This document shows positions 9,140 through 18,241 of a DNA stretch of 64,000 nt, piece by piece; position 1 is the stretch's first letter, and each line of letters starts with the position of its first letter. The notes beneath the pieces are model-generated. The model saw only the letters and a program-made list of their open reading frames with translations, ran no database searches and was not told where the DNA came from. Position numbers and translations under genes: made by a program. Source of the DNA: JAKLFA01 sp964450385 (GTDB taxonomy: Bacteria > Omnitrophota > Gorgyraeia > Zapsychrales > JANLHA01); assembly GCA_964450385.1 (NCBI GenBank), contig CAYVEC010000002.1:67903-131902 (forward strand), read 5' to 3'.

Positions 9140-10220
9140 CTGTCAACCGTCCCTGCACCCATGACACGACCTCCAATGACTCCCGATCGATCACGACCCT
9201 GACCTGGGTCGATACCTGGGCCGGATCCCCATAACCAACGATCTCTGCCCGGATAAACCGCGATACCGGAGTATGCACGGCAGATACCGCCGCGGCCAGG
9301 ACCCGTTCCCTGGCATTCAGAATAAGCTCTTCCCATCGGATTTCCTGATCGTCCCCGGTTCCCTCCCGGCCATCCGGTCCCCGACGATATACGACGATCT
9401 TCTGGACCAACGAACGCGCATCCCCCTCGTCCGCGCGCGTCGCCCCGCCAGTAAACGTTCGGAACACCGCCCCGAGGACCTGTTCCGAGGCCGTATTAAA
9501 ATTCAGCCGCAATCGGCCGGATCGCGGAAAAACCGTGACATACGGCCGGAGATCCACCAGCATCTCCGGGGAGACCCCCTTCACAAGCGACAGCTCAGCA
9601 AAACTTTCAAACGGCCCGTTCTTTGGTCCGTATGAACGATCACTATAGAAATCAGCCTCCTGCCCGGGCATCGCCTCAGCCCGGTCATGATCGCGATCCG
9701 TCCAATCCAGGATACTGGCCGCCGCGAGCCGCGCCTCTTCCAGAGTATATCCCAATCCCATGATGAGCTCAATCAAAACCGAAATATTCTGGACCGTCAC
9801 CGCGTTTAGATTGATCCGGCTTTCCTCGTCGGAAAAACCATACTGAGGCCCCTGCTCAGGCGCTCCCTCACCATCGCGAACGACATCAAAGCGCCCAAAG
9901 GGTAAGGCGACCTGACGAAAGGCCTGCTGTGGGCCCTCTCCGGGATGAAAAACCACCCCGAGCTGATACCGCGTGTCGATCCCCCGTCCCTCTTCCGAGA
10001 CCGAGTCTTCATAGATCCGTCGGATCGCATAGGCAAGGGCCGAATAGCAGGCATGCCGCGAGCGCATCCGTCCCAGTTGATAACGGGCACCGGCGAGCTG
10101 AGCCCGTGTGCCCCGCGACATCCCAAGGCTCAGGACCGTTAGGATGACGAGCGCCCAGACCGCAATAAATAATATGACCCCTGACCGATTCGTCAAGGCC
10201 ATGACCCTGGACCTTCTCAT
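9123..10220 (-). CDS. gspK: Type II secretion minor pseudopilin GspK
   Basis: 365 residues, the large tip pseudopilin of the T2SS. The N-terminal prepilin segment reads NRSG, then VILFIAVWALVILTVLSLGMS; position +5 is not Glu, as expected for GspK and unlike the other pseudopilins. The body contains the helix-hairpin-helix-like stretch (ESRINLNAVTVQNISVLIE, then ILDWTDRDHDRAEAMPGQE) typical of T2SSK, and a second FNTASEQVL repeat. It overlaps gspJ by four bases and the PilM/GspL-like gene by 17. With GspI and GspJ it would cap the pseudopilus. Confidence 0.92.
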   Translation of the reverse strand: MRRSRVMALTNRSGVILFIAVWALVILTVLSLGMSRGTRAQLAGARYQLGRMRSRHACYSALAYAIRRIYEDSVSEEGRGIDTRYQLGVVFHPGEGPQQAFRQVALPFGRFDVVRDGEGAPEQGPQYGFSDEESRINLNAVTVQNISVLIELIMGLGYTLEEARLAAASILDWTDRDHDRAEAMPGQEADFYSDRSYGPKNGPFESFAELSLVKGVSPEMLVDLRPYVTVFPRSGRLRLNFNTASEQVLGAVFRTFTGGATRADEGDARSLVQKIVVYRRGPDGREGTGDDQEIRWEELILNARERVLAAAVSAVHTPVSRFIRAEIVGYGDPAQVSTQVRVVIDRESLEVVSWVQGRLTGDHPR

Positions 10221-10927
10221 GGAGAACCCTCATCTAGCACCGTCATGATCTGTCCCTGCGGGATCACCAGCCGCCGCGACAGTCCGCCTGAGGCGTCCTC
10301 TCCGGCGAGCCTGACATGGACCCGTATCTCTCGTGGCGGAACAGCGGCCTTCCACACCGAGAGCCAGACCGTTTCCTCTGTCCCCTCGGCGCCGCTCAAA
10401 TATAAAAACTCGAACCGAACCCCCCCATCAGCCAATCCGATGGCCATGACCTGATCACGTCCCGACCGACCGGCTTCCCGGGCCGCCTCATCATGAGCAA
10501 ACGACCGTTGCTGACGGACCACGACCCAGCCGGAACCGGCCGCCTCCTTCATGCCCCATCCCTCCTTGATCCGGTCCGCCCAGAACACCATCCCGACGAC
10601 CTCTCGCCACGGCCCCGCGTAATAACAGACGCGTTGGAGCCCGTCGGGGAGCCCCGTGATAAAACACATCTCCCTATCCGTCGCCTCAAAGGCCGTGACA
10701 CGCCCGCTCTCATCCGAATAAGGAACGGCATTCTCAACATCCTGGAGAAGGCGCTCAACCATCTCATACCGCTGCCGATCCCCACGGCGAAAATCGCGGG
10801 CCCGGCGCGACACCATCAATGATGTCGCGATCGTCGCATACGCGCTCACGGCCAAAGCCCCGACGACCGCGCAGACGACCAAGAGTTCAACCAAGGAAAA
10901 TCCGGAACGCGAGCGAAATCTATTCAT
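10217..10927 (-). CDS. gspJ: Minor pseudopilin GspJ-like
   Basis: 236 residues. Type IV prepilin leader SRSG followed by FSLVELLVVCAVVGALAVS, with Phe at +1 and Glu at +5, cut by the prepilin peptidase. The globular part includes FCYYAGPWREV-like strands and VRFEFLYL, in keeping with GspJ. Order and overlap (eight bases with gspI, four with gspK) give the canonical G-H-I-J-K series. No prepilin peptidase gene is in the window. Assignment to J rather than another minor pseudopilin is by gene order. Confidence 0.82.
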   Translation of the reverse strand: MNRFRSRSGFSLVELLVVCAVVGALAVSAYATIATSLMVSRRARDFRRGDRQRYEMVERLLQDVENAVPYSDESGRVTAFEATDREMCFITGLPDGLQRVCYYAGPWREVVGMVFWADRIKEGWGMKEAAGSGWVVVRQQRSFAHDEAAREAGRSGRDQVMAIGLADGGVRFEFLYLSGAEGTEETVWLSVWKAAVPPREIRVHVRLAGEDASGGLSRRLVIPQGQIMTVLDEGSP

Positions 10928-11333
10928 CCGCCCCCTCCGCCTGGATTAACACCGCGATCGATGTCGCCAATTCTCTTGCCCCTTCGCCCTCACCCCACCG
11001 GACACGAAGAACGGCCTGGGACACGCCCTCGTGACGCGGCCCTTCGGTCCACTCGCCCGCGCCCTCGTCGATCGATGTCATAAGCCCTGTCCCCTCGTCG
11101 ATAGCCTCCCCCCAGGGGACACGCTCGCGATACCGGGCACGAAGGACATCAGCAACGCGATTATGAAGAGCGGTCATCGCGCTCAGATAGGCCTCAGCCC
11201 GCGACTGTGTCGAGGCGCTCTGCACGATCGCCTGTACCATGGTCACCAGCCCCACGGACAGAATAACGATCGCGAGGACCACCTCGACTAAAAGCCATCC
11301 CTCTTTTTTAAGTCCCTTGCCTCGGCGTATCAT
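10920..11333 (-). CDS. gspI: Minor pseudopilin GspI-like
   Basis: 137 residues from ATG 11333, which overlaps the gspH stop as ATGA; a longer frame reaches 11396, inside gspH, and is unlikely. Prepilin leader KKEG followed by WLLVEVVLAIVILSVGLVTM, with Glu at +5 and Trp in place of Phe at +1. The short globular domain (SAMTALHNRVADVLRARYRE, then VLRVRWGEGEGAREL) suits GspI. Part of the pseudopilus tip complex with J and K. Assignment is by order. Confidence 0.78.
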   Translation of the reverse strand: MIRRGKGLKKEGWLLVEVVLAIVILSVGLVTMVQAIVQSASTQSRAEAYLSAMTALHNRVADVLRARYRERVPWGEAIDEGTGLMTSIDEGAGEWTEGPRHEGVSQAVLRVRWGEGEGARELATSIAVLIQAEGADE

Positions 11334-11860
11334 TCGGCACACCCTTCCAAAATCACAGCCCGCCCCCAGAGCGCCCGTGTCGTGACCTGAAGACACTCAT
11401 CCCCCTCGCACAGGCACGCATCCCCGCCGCCCAATGTCCCGTCCCCGTCGATAAGCCACCCCTGACCCAAAACACGGACCTCAATAGGGTCGGGAATGTC
11501 CAAAAAATCAGCTCGAGAGCGCGTGCGGTGACGCACGCTCTGGCCGGTCCCCTCTGCCGTGCCGTCATCTCCGCCGGCATCAATAATAAAGCGTCGGCTC
11601 GCGGCATCGAAGAGAACCTCCCTCGGGGCCCCGGCGACCGCGGCCTTCACATGGGCGAGGTCAAGCAGGGCAACGAGGTCTTCTGCCGTGCGTTCCCGCC
11701 GGGCCTTCTCAAACGAGCCTCGAAACGACGGAACGGCCAGAGCCGCAATCACCAGAAGAAGTGCAACGGCCATGACAAGCTCGACATATGTCATGGCCGA
11801 TTGATGAACCCGGAACGATCCCTTACGAAGACCGCTCATCGACGGAAACCTACTCTTCAT
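11330..11860 (-). CDS. gspH: Minor pseudopilin GspH-like with divergent leader
   Basis: About 176 residues from ATG 11860 (a TTG at 11869 is possible). The hydrophobic helix AMTYVELVMAVALLLVIAALA keeps Glu at +5, but the canonical Gly-Phe cleavage site has become Ala-Met. The next stretch, SFEKARRERTAEDLVALLDLAHVKA, is the usual GspH/FimT helix, and FDAASRRFIIDAGG follows. A short Cys-rich stretch (ACLCEGDECL) near the C-terminus is unusual. It starts 11 bases after gspG and overlaps gspI. Whether the altered leader is still processed cannot be read from sequence. Confidence 0.78.
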   Translation of the reverse strand: MKSRFPSMSGLRKGSFRVHQSAMTYVELVMAVALLLVIAALAVPSFRGSFEKARRERTAEDLVALLDLAHVKAAVAGAPREVLFDAASRRFIIDAGGDDGTAEGTGQSVRHRTRSRADFLDIPDPIEVRVLGQGWLIDGDGTLGGGDACLCEGDECLQVTTRALWGRAVILEGCAE

Positions 11861-11870
11861 GACCAGCAAG

Positions 11871-12302
11871 CTATTCCTCCTTGACCCAATTCGTCACATC
11901 ATCATCACTCTCAATGCCGTCAGGACCTAATGAAAAAAGATCATACCCCTCTGCATTCTGGGTCCCCGGATACCGATACCCATAGGCATTCCCCCAGGGG
12001 TCGTGCGGGATGACCTTCTTTTTCAGATACGGTCCGCGCCAATTATTCACAAGCGGCGGGACCTCCGGGGCCCGGATCAGGGCCGCGAGCCCCTGCTCCG
12101 TCGTGGGATATCGCCCGTTATCCAGCTCATAAAGGTCCAGGGCGGCCATCAGGTTCGCCTCAATATCGACCCGCGCCGCGGAGTGCCTGGCCTGCTCCCC
12201 CCTCCCGGCAATGTTCGGGACCACCATGGCCGCGATAACCCCAATGATCATCACCACCAATAATATCTCAACCAGCGTAAATCCCCGTCGTTCTGAACGC
12301 AT
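11871..12302 (-). CDS. gspG: Major pseudopilin GspG
   Basis: 143 residues, the main building block of the T2SS pseudopilus. Leader MRSERRG is cleaved before FTLVEILLVVMIIGVIAAMV (Phe +1, Glu +5). The body shows the GspG pattern: DLYELDNGRYPTTEQGLAAL, then GPYLKKKVIPHDPWGNAYGY and a C-terminal FSLGPDG-type loop with acidic residues (DGIESDDDV) that bind calcium in known GspG proteins. Starts 17 bases after gspF. The best-conserved pseudopilin of the operon. Confidence 0.95.
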   Translation of the reverse strand: MRSERRGFTLVEILLVVMIIGVIAAMVVPNIAGRGEQARHSAARVDIEANLMAALDLYELDNGRYPTTEQGLAALIRAPEVPPLVNNWRGPYLKKKVIPHDPWGNAYGYRYPGTQNAEGYDLFSLGPDGIESDDDVTNWVKEE

Positions 12303-12319
12303 TCTCGCCTCCTACTCAA

Positions 12320-13534
12320 TTATTGGACCATCATGTTCATCCGAAAGACCGGCAAGACCAGGGCCAGGACAATGAATCCGACGGCGAGCCCCAACCCGAG
12401 GATCAAGGCCGGTTCGAGTAATGTGCTCACCAGACGGGTCACCGCATCGAGCTGCCGCTTATAAAAATCTGCGAGTTTTTCAAACCCCCTCGCCAATTCC
12501 CCTGACTCTTCCCCAAGTGTCACAAAATCAACCACAAGGTCAAAAAAGAACCGTCCTTTTTTCAGCGCCGCGCTCAACCGCTCTCCGTCTCGAACATCTT
12601 CGATCACCTGCTGCATATCGTCCTGGGCCGTCCGCCAGCCCGTCGATCCTGCGGTGGCCTGAAGGGCCGCGATCACATCAACCCCGCCTGACAACAGGGC
12701 CCCGAGCATCCGGCTCCAGCGCTCAAACACCGCGCTCTTCAACAGCCTGCCGATGACTGGCAAACCGAGGACCGCGCCCTCCCAATAGAGCCGATGACGG
12801 CCATGACGCCACACGGCGCGGCCATAAAAACCGGCCGCGATCACCAGAAGCGCCCCGACCCACCACAACCGAGAACAGAGATCGCTCACTGACATCAAGA
12901 TAACGGTCGGCCAGGGAAGCGATTGCCCGATATCATCGAAAAGACCAGCCATCCGAGGGATCACCCAGACAAGAAGGACCGACATCGTCGCGATCCCGAC
13001 AACGATGATAAAGGCCGGATACAACAGGCTCATCATCACCTGCTGCCGAAGCCGATGCCGCGCCTCGAGCACATCGGCGAGACGCGCCATCATAGCCCCA
13101 AGCTGACCGCTCATCTCACCGACCCGCGCCATCTGGACCATCTCTTCAGAAAAAACATCACGGTGCTGTTCCATGGCGGCTGAGACCGACGCCCCATCAC
13201 GAACAGCCGCGGCCATCTCGGTCAAAAGGGCCTCGACCCCAGGATGCCGCGTCTGGGTCTGAAGGGCGGCCAAGGCCGCAGCTACCGGAAGCCCATGGTC
13301 CAAAAGATCGCTCCAGTGACGGATCAACATGACGGTGTCCCCCTCTGAAACACGCGGACCCCGCGCCCCACGACGCCTCTCCCTGCGCGCCGAAGGCTGA
13401 ACGCCGACGACCTCTAAAGGGACCATCCCCTGACCGTTCAACTGCCGGATCGCGCCTGCGGCGCTCTCCGCACTGATCTCGCCTCGAACGATCTTGTGCG
13501 GCCCCTGTTTCGCTGTATAAGAAAAAGTAAGCAC
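12320..13534 (-). CDS. gspF: T2SS inner-membrane platform protein GspF
   Basis: 404 residues with two repeated T2SSF domains and three membrane helices (near LLYPAFIIVVGIATMSVLLV, WWVGALLVIAAGFYG, and the C-terminal LILGLGLAVGFIVLALVLPV). F-type motifs GMVPLEVVGV and GEESGELARGFEKLADFY are present. It is the polytopic core that contacts the GspE ATPase. GTG start with an unusually strong GGGAGGGGGG just upstream. Lies 22 bases after gspE. Confidence 0.93.
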   Translation of the reverse strand: MLTFSYTAKQGPHKIVRGEISAESAAGAIRQLNGQGMVPLEVVGVQPSARRERRRGARGPRVSEGDTVMLIRHWSDLLDHGLPVAAALAALQTQTRHPGVEALLTEMAAAVRDGASVSAAMEQHRDVFSEEMVQMARVGEMSGQLGAMMARLADVLEARHRLRQQVMMSLLYPAFIIVVGIATMSVLLVWVIPRMAGLFDDIGQSLPWPTVILMSVSDLCSRLWWVGALLVIAAGFYGRAVWRHGRHRLYWEGAVLGLPVIGRLLKSAVFERWSRMLGALLSGGVDVIAALQATAGSTGWRTAQDDMQQVIEDVRDGERLSAALKKGRFFFDLVVDFVTLGEESGELARGFEKLADFYKRQLDAVTRLVSTLLEPALILGLGLAVGFIVLALVLPVFRMNMMVQ

Positions 13535-13556
13535 CCCCCCTCCCGTCGATCACCGG

Positions 13557-15260
13557 CTAAGCCGTCTCCTCCCTCGTCACCCTCAGAACCTCATCGATCG
13601 TTGTGATGCCCCGCTGAACCTTGTCCCAGCCGTCCTCCGCCATCGTGGTCATCCCCTTAGCCGCGGCAAGGGAACGGATCTGCTCAACTGAGGCCTTCCG
13701 CACGATCATCTCCTTCATTTCCTCATTAAGGACAAGAAATTCATAGATCCCCTCCCGTCCATAAAACCCCGTCTCGCCACACGCGGCACAGCCCTGCCCC
13801 CGATACACGGTCACCGATCCCGGATCAATATCCAGACCCAACCCCGCGACAAGGGCCGGATCAGCGGGGATCGCAGTCTTGCACCCGGGGCAGATCCGTC
13901 GGACAAGCCGCTGGGCGATAAAGCAGTGAACAGAGTTCGCGACCATATAGGGCTCCACCCCCATATCGATCAACCGGGCGATCCCGCTCACCGCGTCATT
14001 CGTATGCAGCGTCGAGAAGACCAGATGCCCGGTCATCGCGATCTGGATCGCGATCTCGGCGGTCTCATGGTCCCGGACCTCCCCGACCATCATCACATCG
14101 GGATCGTGGCGCAGCATGGACCTCAGCCCCGAGGCAAAGGTGAAATTCAAGATGGGATTGATCTGAAGCTGAACGACGCCGGGAAGCTGATATTCGATCG
14201 GGTCTTCGATGGTAATAATCTTGCGCTGGGCATGATTGATCCGGGCGAGGCATGAATACAGCGTCGTGGTCTTGCCGCTCCCGGTCGGACCGGTCACAAA
14301 AATGATCCCGTAGGGACGACGGACAAGCCGATCGAGCACGGCGAGGTTCGTTGGAGAAAGCCCGAGCTCAGAAAAATCATAGAGTTTGTTCGAACTAAGG
14401 ATGCGGATCACAACGCTCTCGCCATACGACGTCGGGAGAAACGAGACCCGAAGATCAAGATCGACCTCACCGGCCTTGACCTGGAACCGGCCGTCCTGGG
14501 GCCGGCGCTTTTCAGCGATATTCAGATTGGACAGGATCTTGATGCGCGAATTGATCGCCTCGCGGAAGAACCAGATATTCGACGGCGTATGGACATCAAC
14601 GAGAACTCCATCGATCCGGTAGCGGATCTTGAGCTGCTGCTCATAAGGTTCAATATGAATATCGGTCGCGCGCTTCAGATGCGCCTCGCGCAAGAGCTGA
14701 TTGATGAATTTGGCGATCGACGCCTCGGATTCGATCTCGGTCAAATTATCAACCTCGGGTCCAACGGCCGCCGGCTCGTCCCCGCGTTGCCCCATCATCG
14801 CATCGATCGTCTCAGCCCCAATCCCGTAATATTTTCCAATGGCCTTGGCCAAGTCCTTAGCCCCGGCGAGGACCATCTTGATGCGCCCGGGCCATGCCGT
14901 TTCAAGGACATCGATCATCTGAAGGTCGCCGGGATGATGGGCCGCAACCGTCAGGGTCTCGCCCTCGCAGGCAATAGGCAGAACATTCCATTGGGTTGCG
15001 TATTTCGCGGGGATCTTATTTAAGACTTCAGGATTCAGAACGAGGTCCGAGACATCAACATAATCATATCCGAGCTGACCGGCGAGGATAGGCAGAAAAA
15101 GCTGCTCCTCTTCAAGGAAGCCGAGCCGGAGTAAAACGACTCCGAGAAGTTCACCCGAGCGTTTCTGTTCATCAAGGGCTTGGACCAGCTGTTGTTCAGT
15201 AATCAGTCCATGATCGATCAACAGAGCGCCCAGAGGCATTGAATGTTCTAAATTCTCCAT
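13557..15260 (-). CDS. gspE: T2SS assembly ATPase GspE
   Basis: 567 residues, hexameric secretion ATPase. N-terminal MshEN/T2SSE_N domain (about 5-150, GALLIDHGLITEQQLVQAL). Then the N2 domain (RATDIHIEPYE, Asp box), Walker A GPTGSGKTTT at about 325, Asp-rich HDPDVMMVGEVRD (Walker B), and the His box GHLVFSTLHTNDA. A tetracysteine zinc module is present (ICPGC near 435, then CAAC near 475), diagnostic of the GspE/PilB group. Length and order are canonical. It powers pseudopilus growth together with the F, L and M partners in the same operon. Confidence 0.95.
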   Translation of the reverse strand: MENLEHSMPLGALLIDHGLITEQQLVQALDEQKRSGELLGVVLLRLGFLEEEQLFLPILAGQLGYDYVDVSDLVLNPEVLNKIPAKYATQWNVLPIACEGETLTVAAHHPGDLQMIDVLETAWPGRIKMVLAGAKDLAKAIGKYYGIGAETIDAMMGQRGDEPAAVGPEVDNLTEIESEASIAKFINQLLREAHLKRATDIHIEPYEQQLKIRYRIDGVLVDVHTPSNIWFFREAINSRIKILSNLNIAEKRRPQDGRFQVKAGEVDLDLRVSFLPTSYGESVVIRILSSNKLYDFSELGLSPTNLAVLDRLVRRPYGIIFVTGPTGSGKTTTLYSCLARINHAQRKIITIEDPIEYQLPGVVQLQINPILNFTFASGLRSMLRHDPDVMMVGEVRDHETAEIAIQIAMTGHLVFSTLHTNDAVSGIARLIDMGVEPYMVANSVHCFIAQRLVRRICPGCKTAIPADPALVAGLGLDIDPGSVTVYRGQGCAACGETGFYGREGIYEFLVLNEEMKEMIVRKASVEQIRSLAAAKGMTTMAEDGWDKVQRGITTIDEVLRVTREETA

Positions 15261-15310
15261 GATCCATCATCCGCTCGGGCATCGACCGATGAAATCGCAC
15301 CTGTCATGAA

Positions 15311-16825
15311 TTATGACGATGTGTCCAATTTCCAAAAAATCACATATTCCGTATTAACGACCCGCAGCTTGTCCATGCGAAAGGCCCCGCCAAGGACCGG
15401 CAGGTCCCCCAGGACCGGCACCTTCAAGGTCCGGGCCACCGACTCGGTCTTTATGAGCCCGCCGAGGACCACATAGGATCCGGCCTCGAATTGGACCTGG
15501 AACTTCTTTCCAGGATCGATGATGCCGCCAAGGCCCTTATCCGATTCTCCCATCCAAAAAAGCCGTGGATACACCGCGAATTGGATCATCTCATCCGGTA
15601 AAAATGACGCAGCCATCTCCGCCTGTATTTTAAACCCATCGGGATCGAGCATGACATCCTTGTCTTTGACCAGAAGGGGCGAAAATGGGCTCGTCGTGTC
15701 AATCACCGCGACCCGCTGCTCTTCTGCGGTCAGCGGGATCGACCAGGTCGAGAGGTCCTCGACAAAGCCAACCGCGTCCAAGGCCTCAAGGAGTACCTTG
15801 AAGTCCTCTTCATTTAAGATCCCAATCTTGAAAATCAACCCCGGCGGTTCCGAAGCACACTCGGCGCACTCGAACTGTTGATATTGACTGATGATCGCGG
15901 CCCAATCAACACCGTTCGCGTACTCTTCGTTAAGCCGGATCCGCACGACCCTCACCTTAACGGTGAGCTCAACCTTACGATCAGCCTCACGGATCGCCGC
16001 AGCGATCTTTTCAAGGGCCGCGGCCGAGTCCGTGACCGAAATGGAATTCTTAGCTGAATTGACCTCAAGACGACCGACATCCTTCGTCAAGAACTTAGCC
16101 GCCAGGGACTGGACCTTTTCCGCGCGGGCGAACTGAAGGACAAAATCCTGGGTCACAGCCTCAACATCGCGATCCGTGACCGCGCGCGCGATCGTTTCAA
16201 CCGCCGCGGGGGTATCAACGATAATGACCTGCCGATTTTTATCATCCATAAAAATCAAGCCCCCCTCGTTCGACAACGGGCGGACCATCGGTTCGATCAT
16301 CGACGGCGACTGGTATCGAAGGCTGATCACCCGGACGGCGCGCTCAGGCTTAAAGGCCTTGCCATAACGATCAGCATACGCCTGACGAGGCATAACAATC
16401 GCCATCCCGTCTTCGATTTCGTAGGCCAGATCATATCTGAGGGCCGCGATATCGAAAAGGTCTTCAACAGAGACGTCCTTTACGGCGAGGCCGATGGCCG
16501 GCTCAATCCGAGCCGTCTCAGCGACGATGATCGTCCATCCCGTCATCCGAGCCATCTCATCAAACAGCCCGCCAACTGTTTTCGCCTGAAGATCAACCGC
16601 GGGGAAACGCTCGCCGAGTGCCCGAGGCTGAGCAACGGGGAAGGCCGCGGGCGCGTCATTCGTTGAGACAGCGGGCCCGCCTTCATAGGCATTCAGCATC
16701 CGCTCGATATCAACGCGACGCTCATCCTGGGCCCGTGCCCCTGAAGCCGATAAAAACACGGCCACAACCGTTGTCACAATATAAAAATGAATACGCAACC
16801 ATGTTTCCTTTCGCTCATACATCAT
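15311..16825 (-). CDS. Second secretin-family protein at head of T2SS operon
   Basis: About 504 residues from ATG 16825 (16822 also possible). Signal peptide FYIVTTVVAVFLSASGARA. An STN-like domain (LFDEMARMTGWTIIVAE) and N1-type repeats (VISLRYQSPSMIEPMVRPL, then QDFVLQFARAEKVQSLAAKF) match the domain order of the secretin encoded at the other end of the operon. The core is partly degenerate but ends in VPVLGDLPVLGGAFRMD, parallel to VPVLGDIPLVGAAFRHT of the paralogue. An insert with C-A-E-C lies near the start of the core. It may be a second channel subunit or an accessory protein; sequence alone does not decide. Confidence 0.75.
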   Translation of the reverse strand: MMYERKETWLRIHFYIVTTVVAVFLSASGARAQDERRVDIERMLNAYEGGPAVSTNDAPAAFPVAQPRALGERFPAVDLQAKTVGGLFDEMARMTGWTIIVAETARIEPAIGLAVKDVSVEDLFDIAALRYDLAYEIEDGMAIVMPRQAYADRYGKAFKPERAVRVISLRYQSPSMIEPMVRPLSNEGGLIFMDDKNRQVIIVDTPAAVETIARAVTDRDVEAVTQDFVLQFARAEKVQSLAAKFLTKDVGRLEVNSAKNSISVTDSAAALEKIAAAIREADRKVELTVKVRVVRIRLNEEYANGVDWAAIISQYQQFECAECASEPPGLIFKIGILNEEDFKVLLEALDAVGFVEDLSTWSIPLTAEEQRVAVIDTTSPFSPLLVKDKDVMLDPDGFKIQAEMAASFLPDEMIQFAVYPRLFWMGESDKGLGGIIDPGKKFQVQFEAGSYVVLGGLIKTESVARTLKVPVLGDLPVLGGAFRMDKLRVVNTEYVIFWKLDTSS

Positions 16826-16878
16826 TATTGCTAATCTATTATAAACGAAATTTCTAATAGTTATAATACAAGTATTTT

Positions 16879-18216
16879 TTATTTTGGGAGACCTTCTGAC
16901 TGCCCGTCCGCACAATCGCGCCCTGAATCAACGGGCACCTCTCTGCCCATGCTCTCGAAGATCGCATGCGCCTCAGCGATCCGCCCCAATCTCAACAAGG
17001 CCTCGGCCTGCGTCAAACGATACACCGACCGGCCAGGAACATAGACCAATGCCTGATTAATCGCGTCAAGCCCCCGGTCAAAATCCCCCTCTTCGTCCAT
17101 ATAGTACCAGGCGAGTTCATAGAGCGCCTCGGGATTCTGCGGACGCTCTTCGAGGCTCTTCTCTAAAAGCCGCTTGGCCTCACAGGGGCCCAGGTCTTCC
17201 GCACGATAGAGATACTCCGCATACGAGGGATTAAACACCCCCAAGAGGATGACCGGGACCACGACCATCGTGGCATTAAAAAAATAATGGGCGATCACGC
17301 TCGGCCATACCGATCCGCTCCAGGCGCGGAACAGCGTCAAGACCATCCCCAAGACCAGGATGATAACGACGGCGAGCGGGTCTCCGGCATATTGATCAAG
17401 GTGCATCCCCGTAAAGATCAACGCGCTCATGAGCACCGCGATCCCCCGTCCCTTGATCTGATCAATCACGTAATAAAAATAGCCTCTAAAAAAGATCTCT
17501 TCCAAAAGCGGAGCGACTCCGACAGCAACAAATAAAAACATCATGGCCATGCCCGATGAGTCGGCCATGTCGAGGAACTCGCTGAATGGCGTCGCCGGCT
17601 GGACTTGACGAAAAAAGAGCAGTGTTGAAGCAACGAGGGCCAGTCCCGCGCCCGCGAAGGCAGCCGCAGACCACGTCATAAGGCGCTGATGCCGATGACA
17701 CACGGTCAGCCCCAAGAGCTCTTTAAGGTCCAATCCTGGGAACCGGCGAGCGCCTATAACGATGAGGCCCATCATCAACAGCCCGCCGAAAAACGAAAGG
17801 AGCAGGATCCAGAAGACCAGCGGCATCGCGTGCCCCCACCCGGACTTCGCGGCCCGAAGGATCACCGACACGGCAATCATACCTACAAACCACTGGAAAA
17901 TAACACCGATAGCCTCAATCCCGAGGACAAAACGGTACGACGGGCTGGCCGGGGCATAATGTCCCCGCTCCGCAAACACACACATCGCCTTCCTCCGACG
18001 GAGGACATGTGCGGCCGCGACCAGGGCGAGCGCCAGGACAGCCGCGCCGTCGAACCCGTCGATCTGGGCAGCAAGGACAACTGATATCACCGCGAGCGCC
18101 CCGGTCAAGAGAAAGTGGAATGAAAAGACCTCGCGAAAAACATCACGTCCGACCTTTTTGATCAACAAGAAATCACTAAACAAGAGAACGGGCAAGATAA
18201 CAAATGCGGTATCCAT
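16879..18216 (-). CDS. CPBP (CAAX/Abi) family membrane metalloprotease with TPR tail
   Basis: 445 residues, at least eight membrane helices. The Abi/CPBP motifs are present in order: LEEIFFRGYFY (motif 1 Glu-Glu and Arg), FTGMHLD (motif 2 His) and SVIAHYFFNAT (motif 3 His, Asn). These residues form the intramembrane active site of Rce1-like proteases. After the last helix, residues about 345-440 form TPR-like helices (LEKSLEERPQNPEALYELAW, then GRSVYRLTQAEALLRLGRIA). Fusion of a CPBP domain to TPRs suggests a scaffolded target. It ends 53 bases before the T2SS operon; substrate unknown. Confidence 0.85.
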   Translation of the reverse strand: MDTAFVILPVLLFSDFLLIKKVGRDVFREVFSFHFLLTGALAVISVVLAAQIDGFDGAAVLALALVAAAHVLRRRKAMCVFAERGHYAPASPSYRFVLGIEAIGVIFQWFVGMIAVSVILRAAKSGWGHAMPLVFWILLLSFFGGLLMMGLIVIGARRFPGLDLKELLGLTVCHRHQRLMTWSAAAFAGAGLALVASTLLFFRQVQPATPFSEFLDMADSSGMAMMFLFVAVGVAPLLEEIFFRGYFYYVIDQIKGRGIAVLMSALIFTGMHLDQYAGDPLAVVIILVLGMVLTLFRAWSGSVWPSVIAHYFFNATMVVVPVILLGVFNPSYAEYLYRAEDLGPCEAKRLLEKSLEERPQNPEALYELAWYYMDEEGDFDRGLDAINQALVYVPGRSVYRLTQAEALLRLGRIAEAHAIFESMGREVPVDSGRDCADGQSEGLPK

Positions 18217-18241
18217 GCTGTTCGAATTCCCCCGACGCCTC

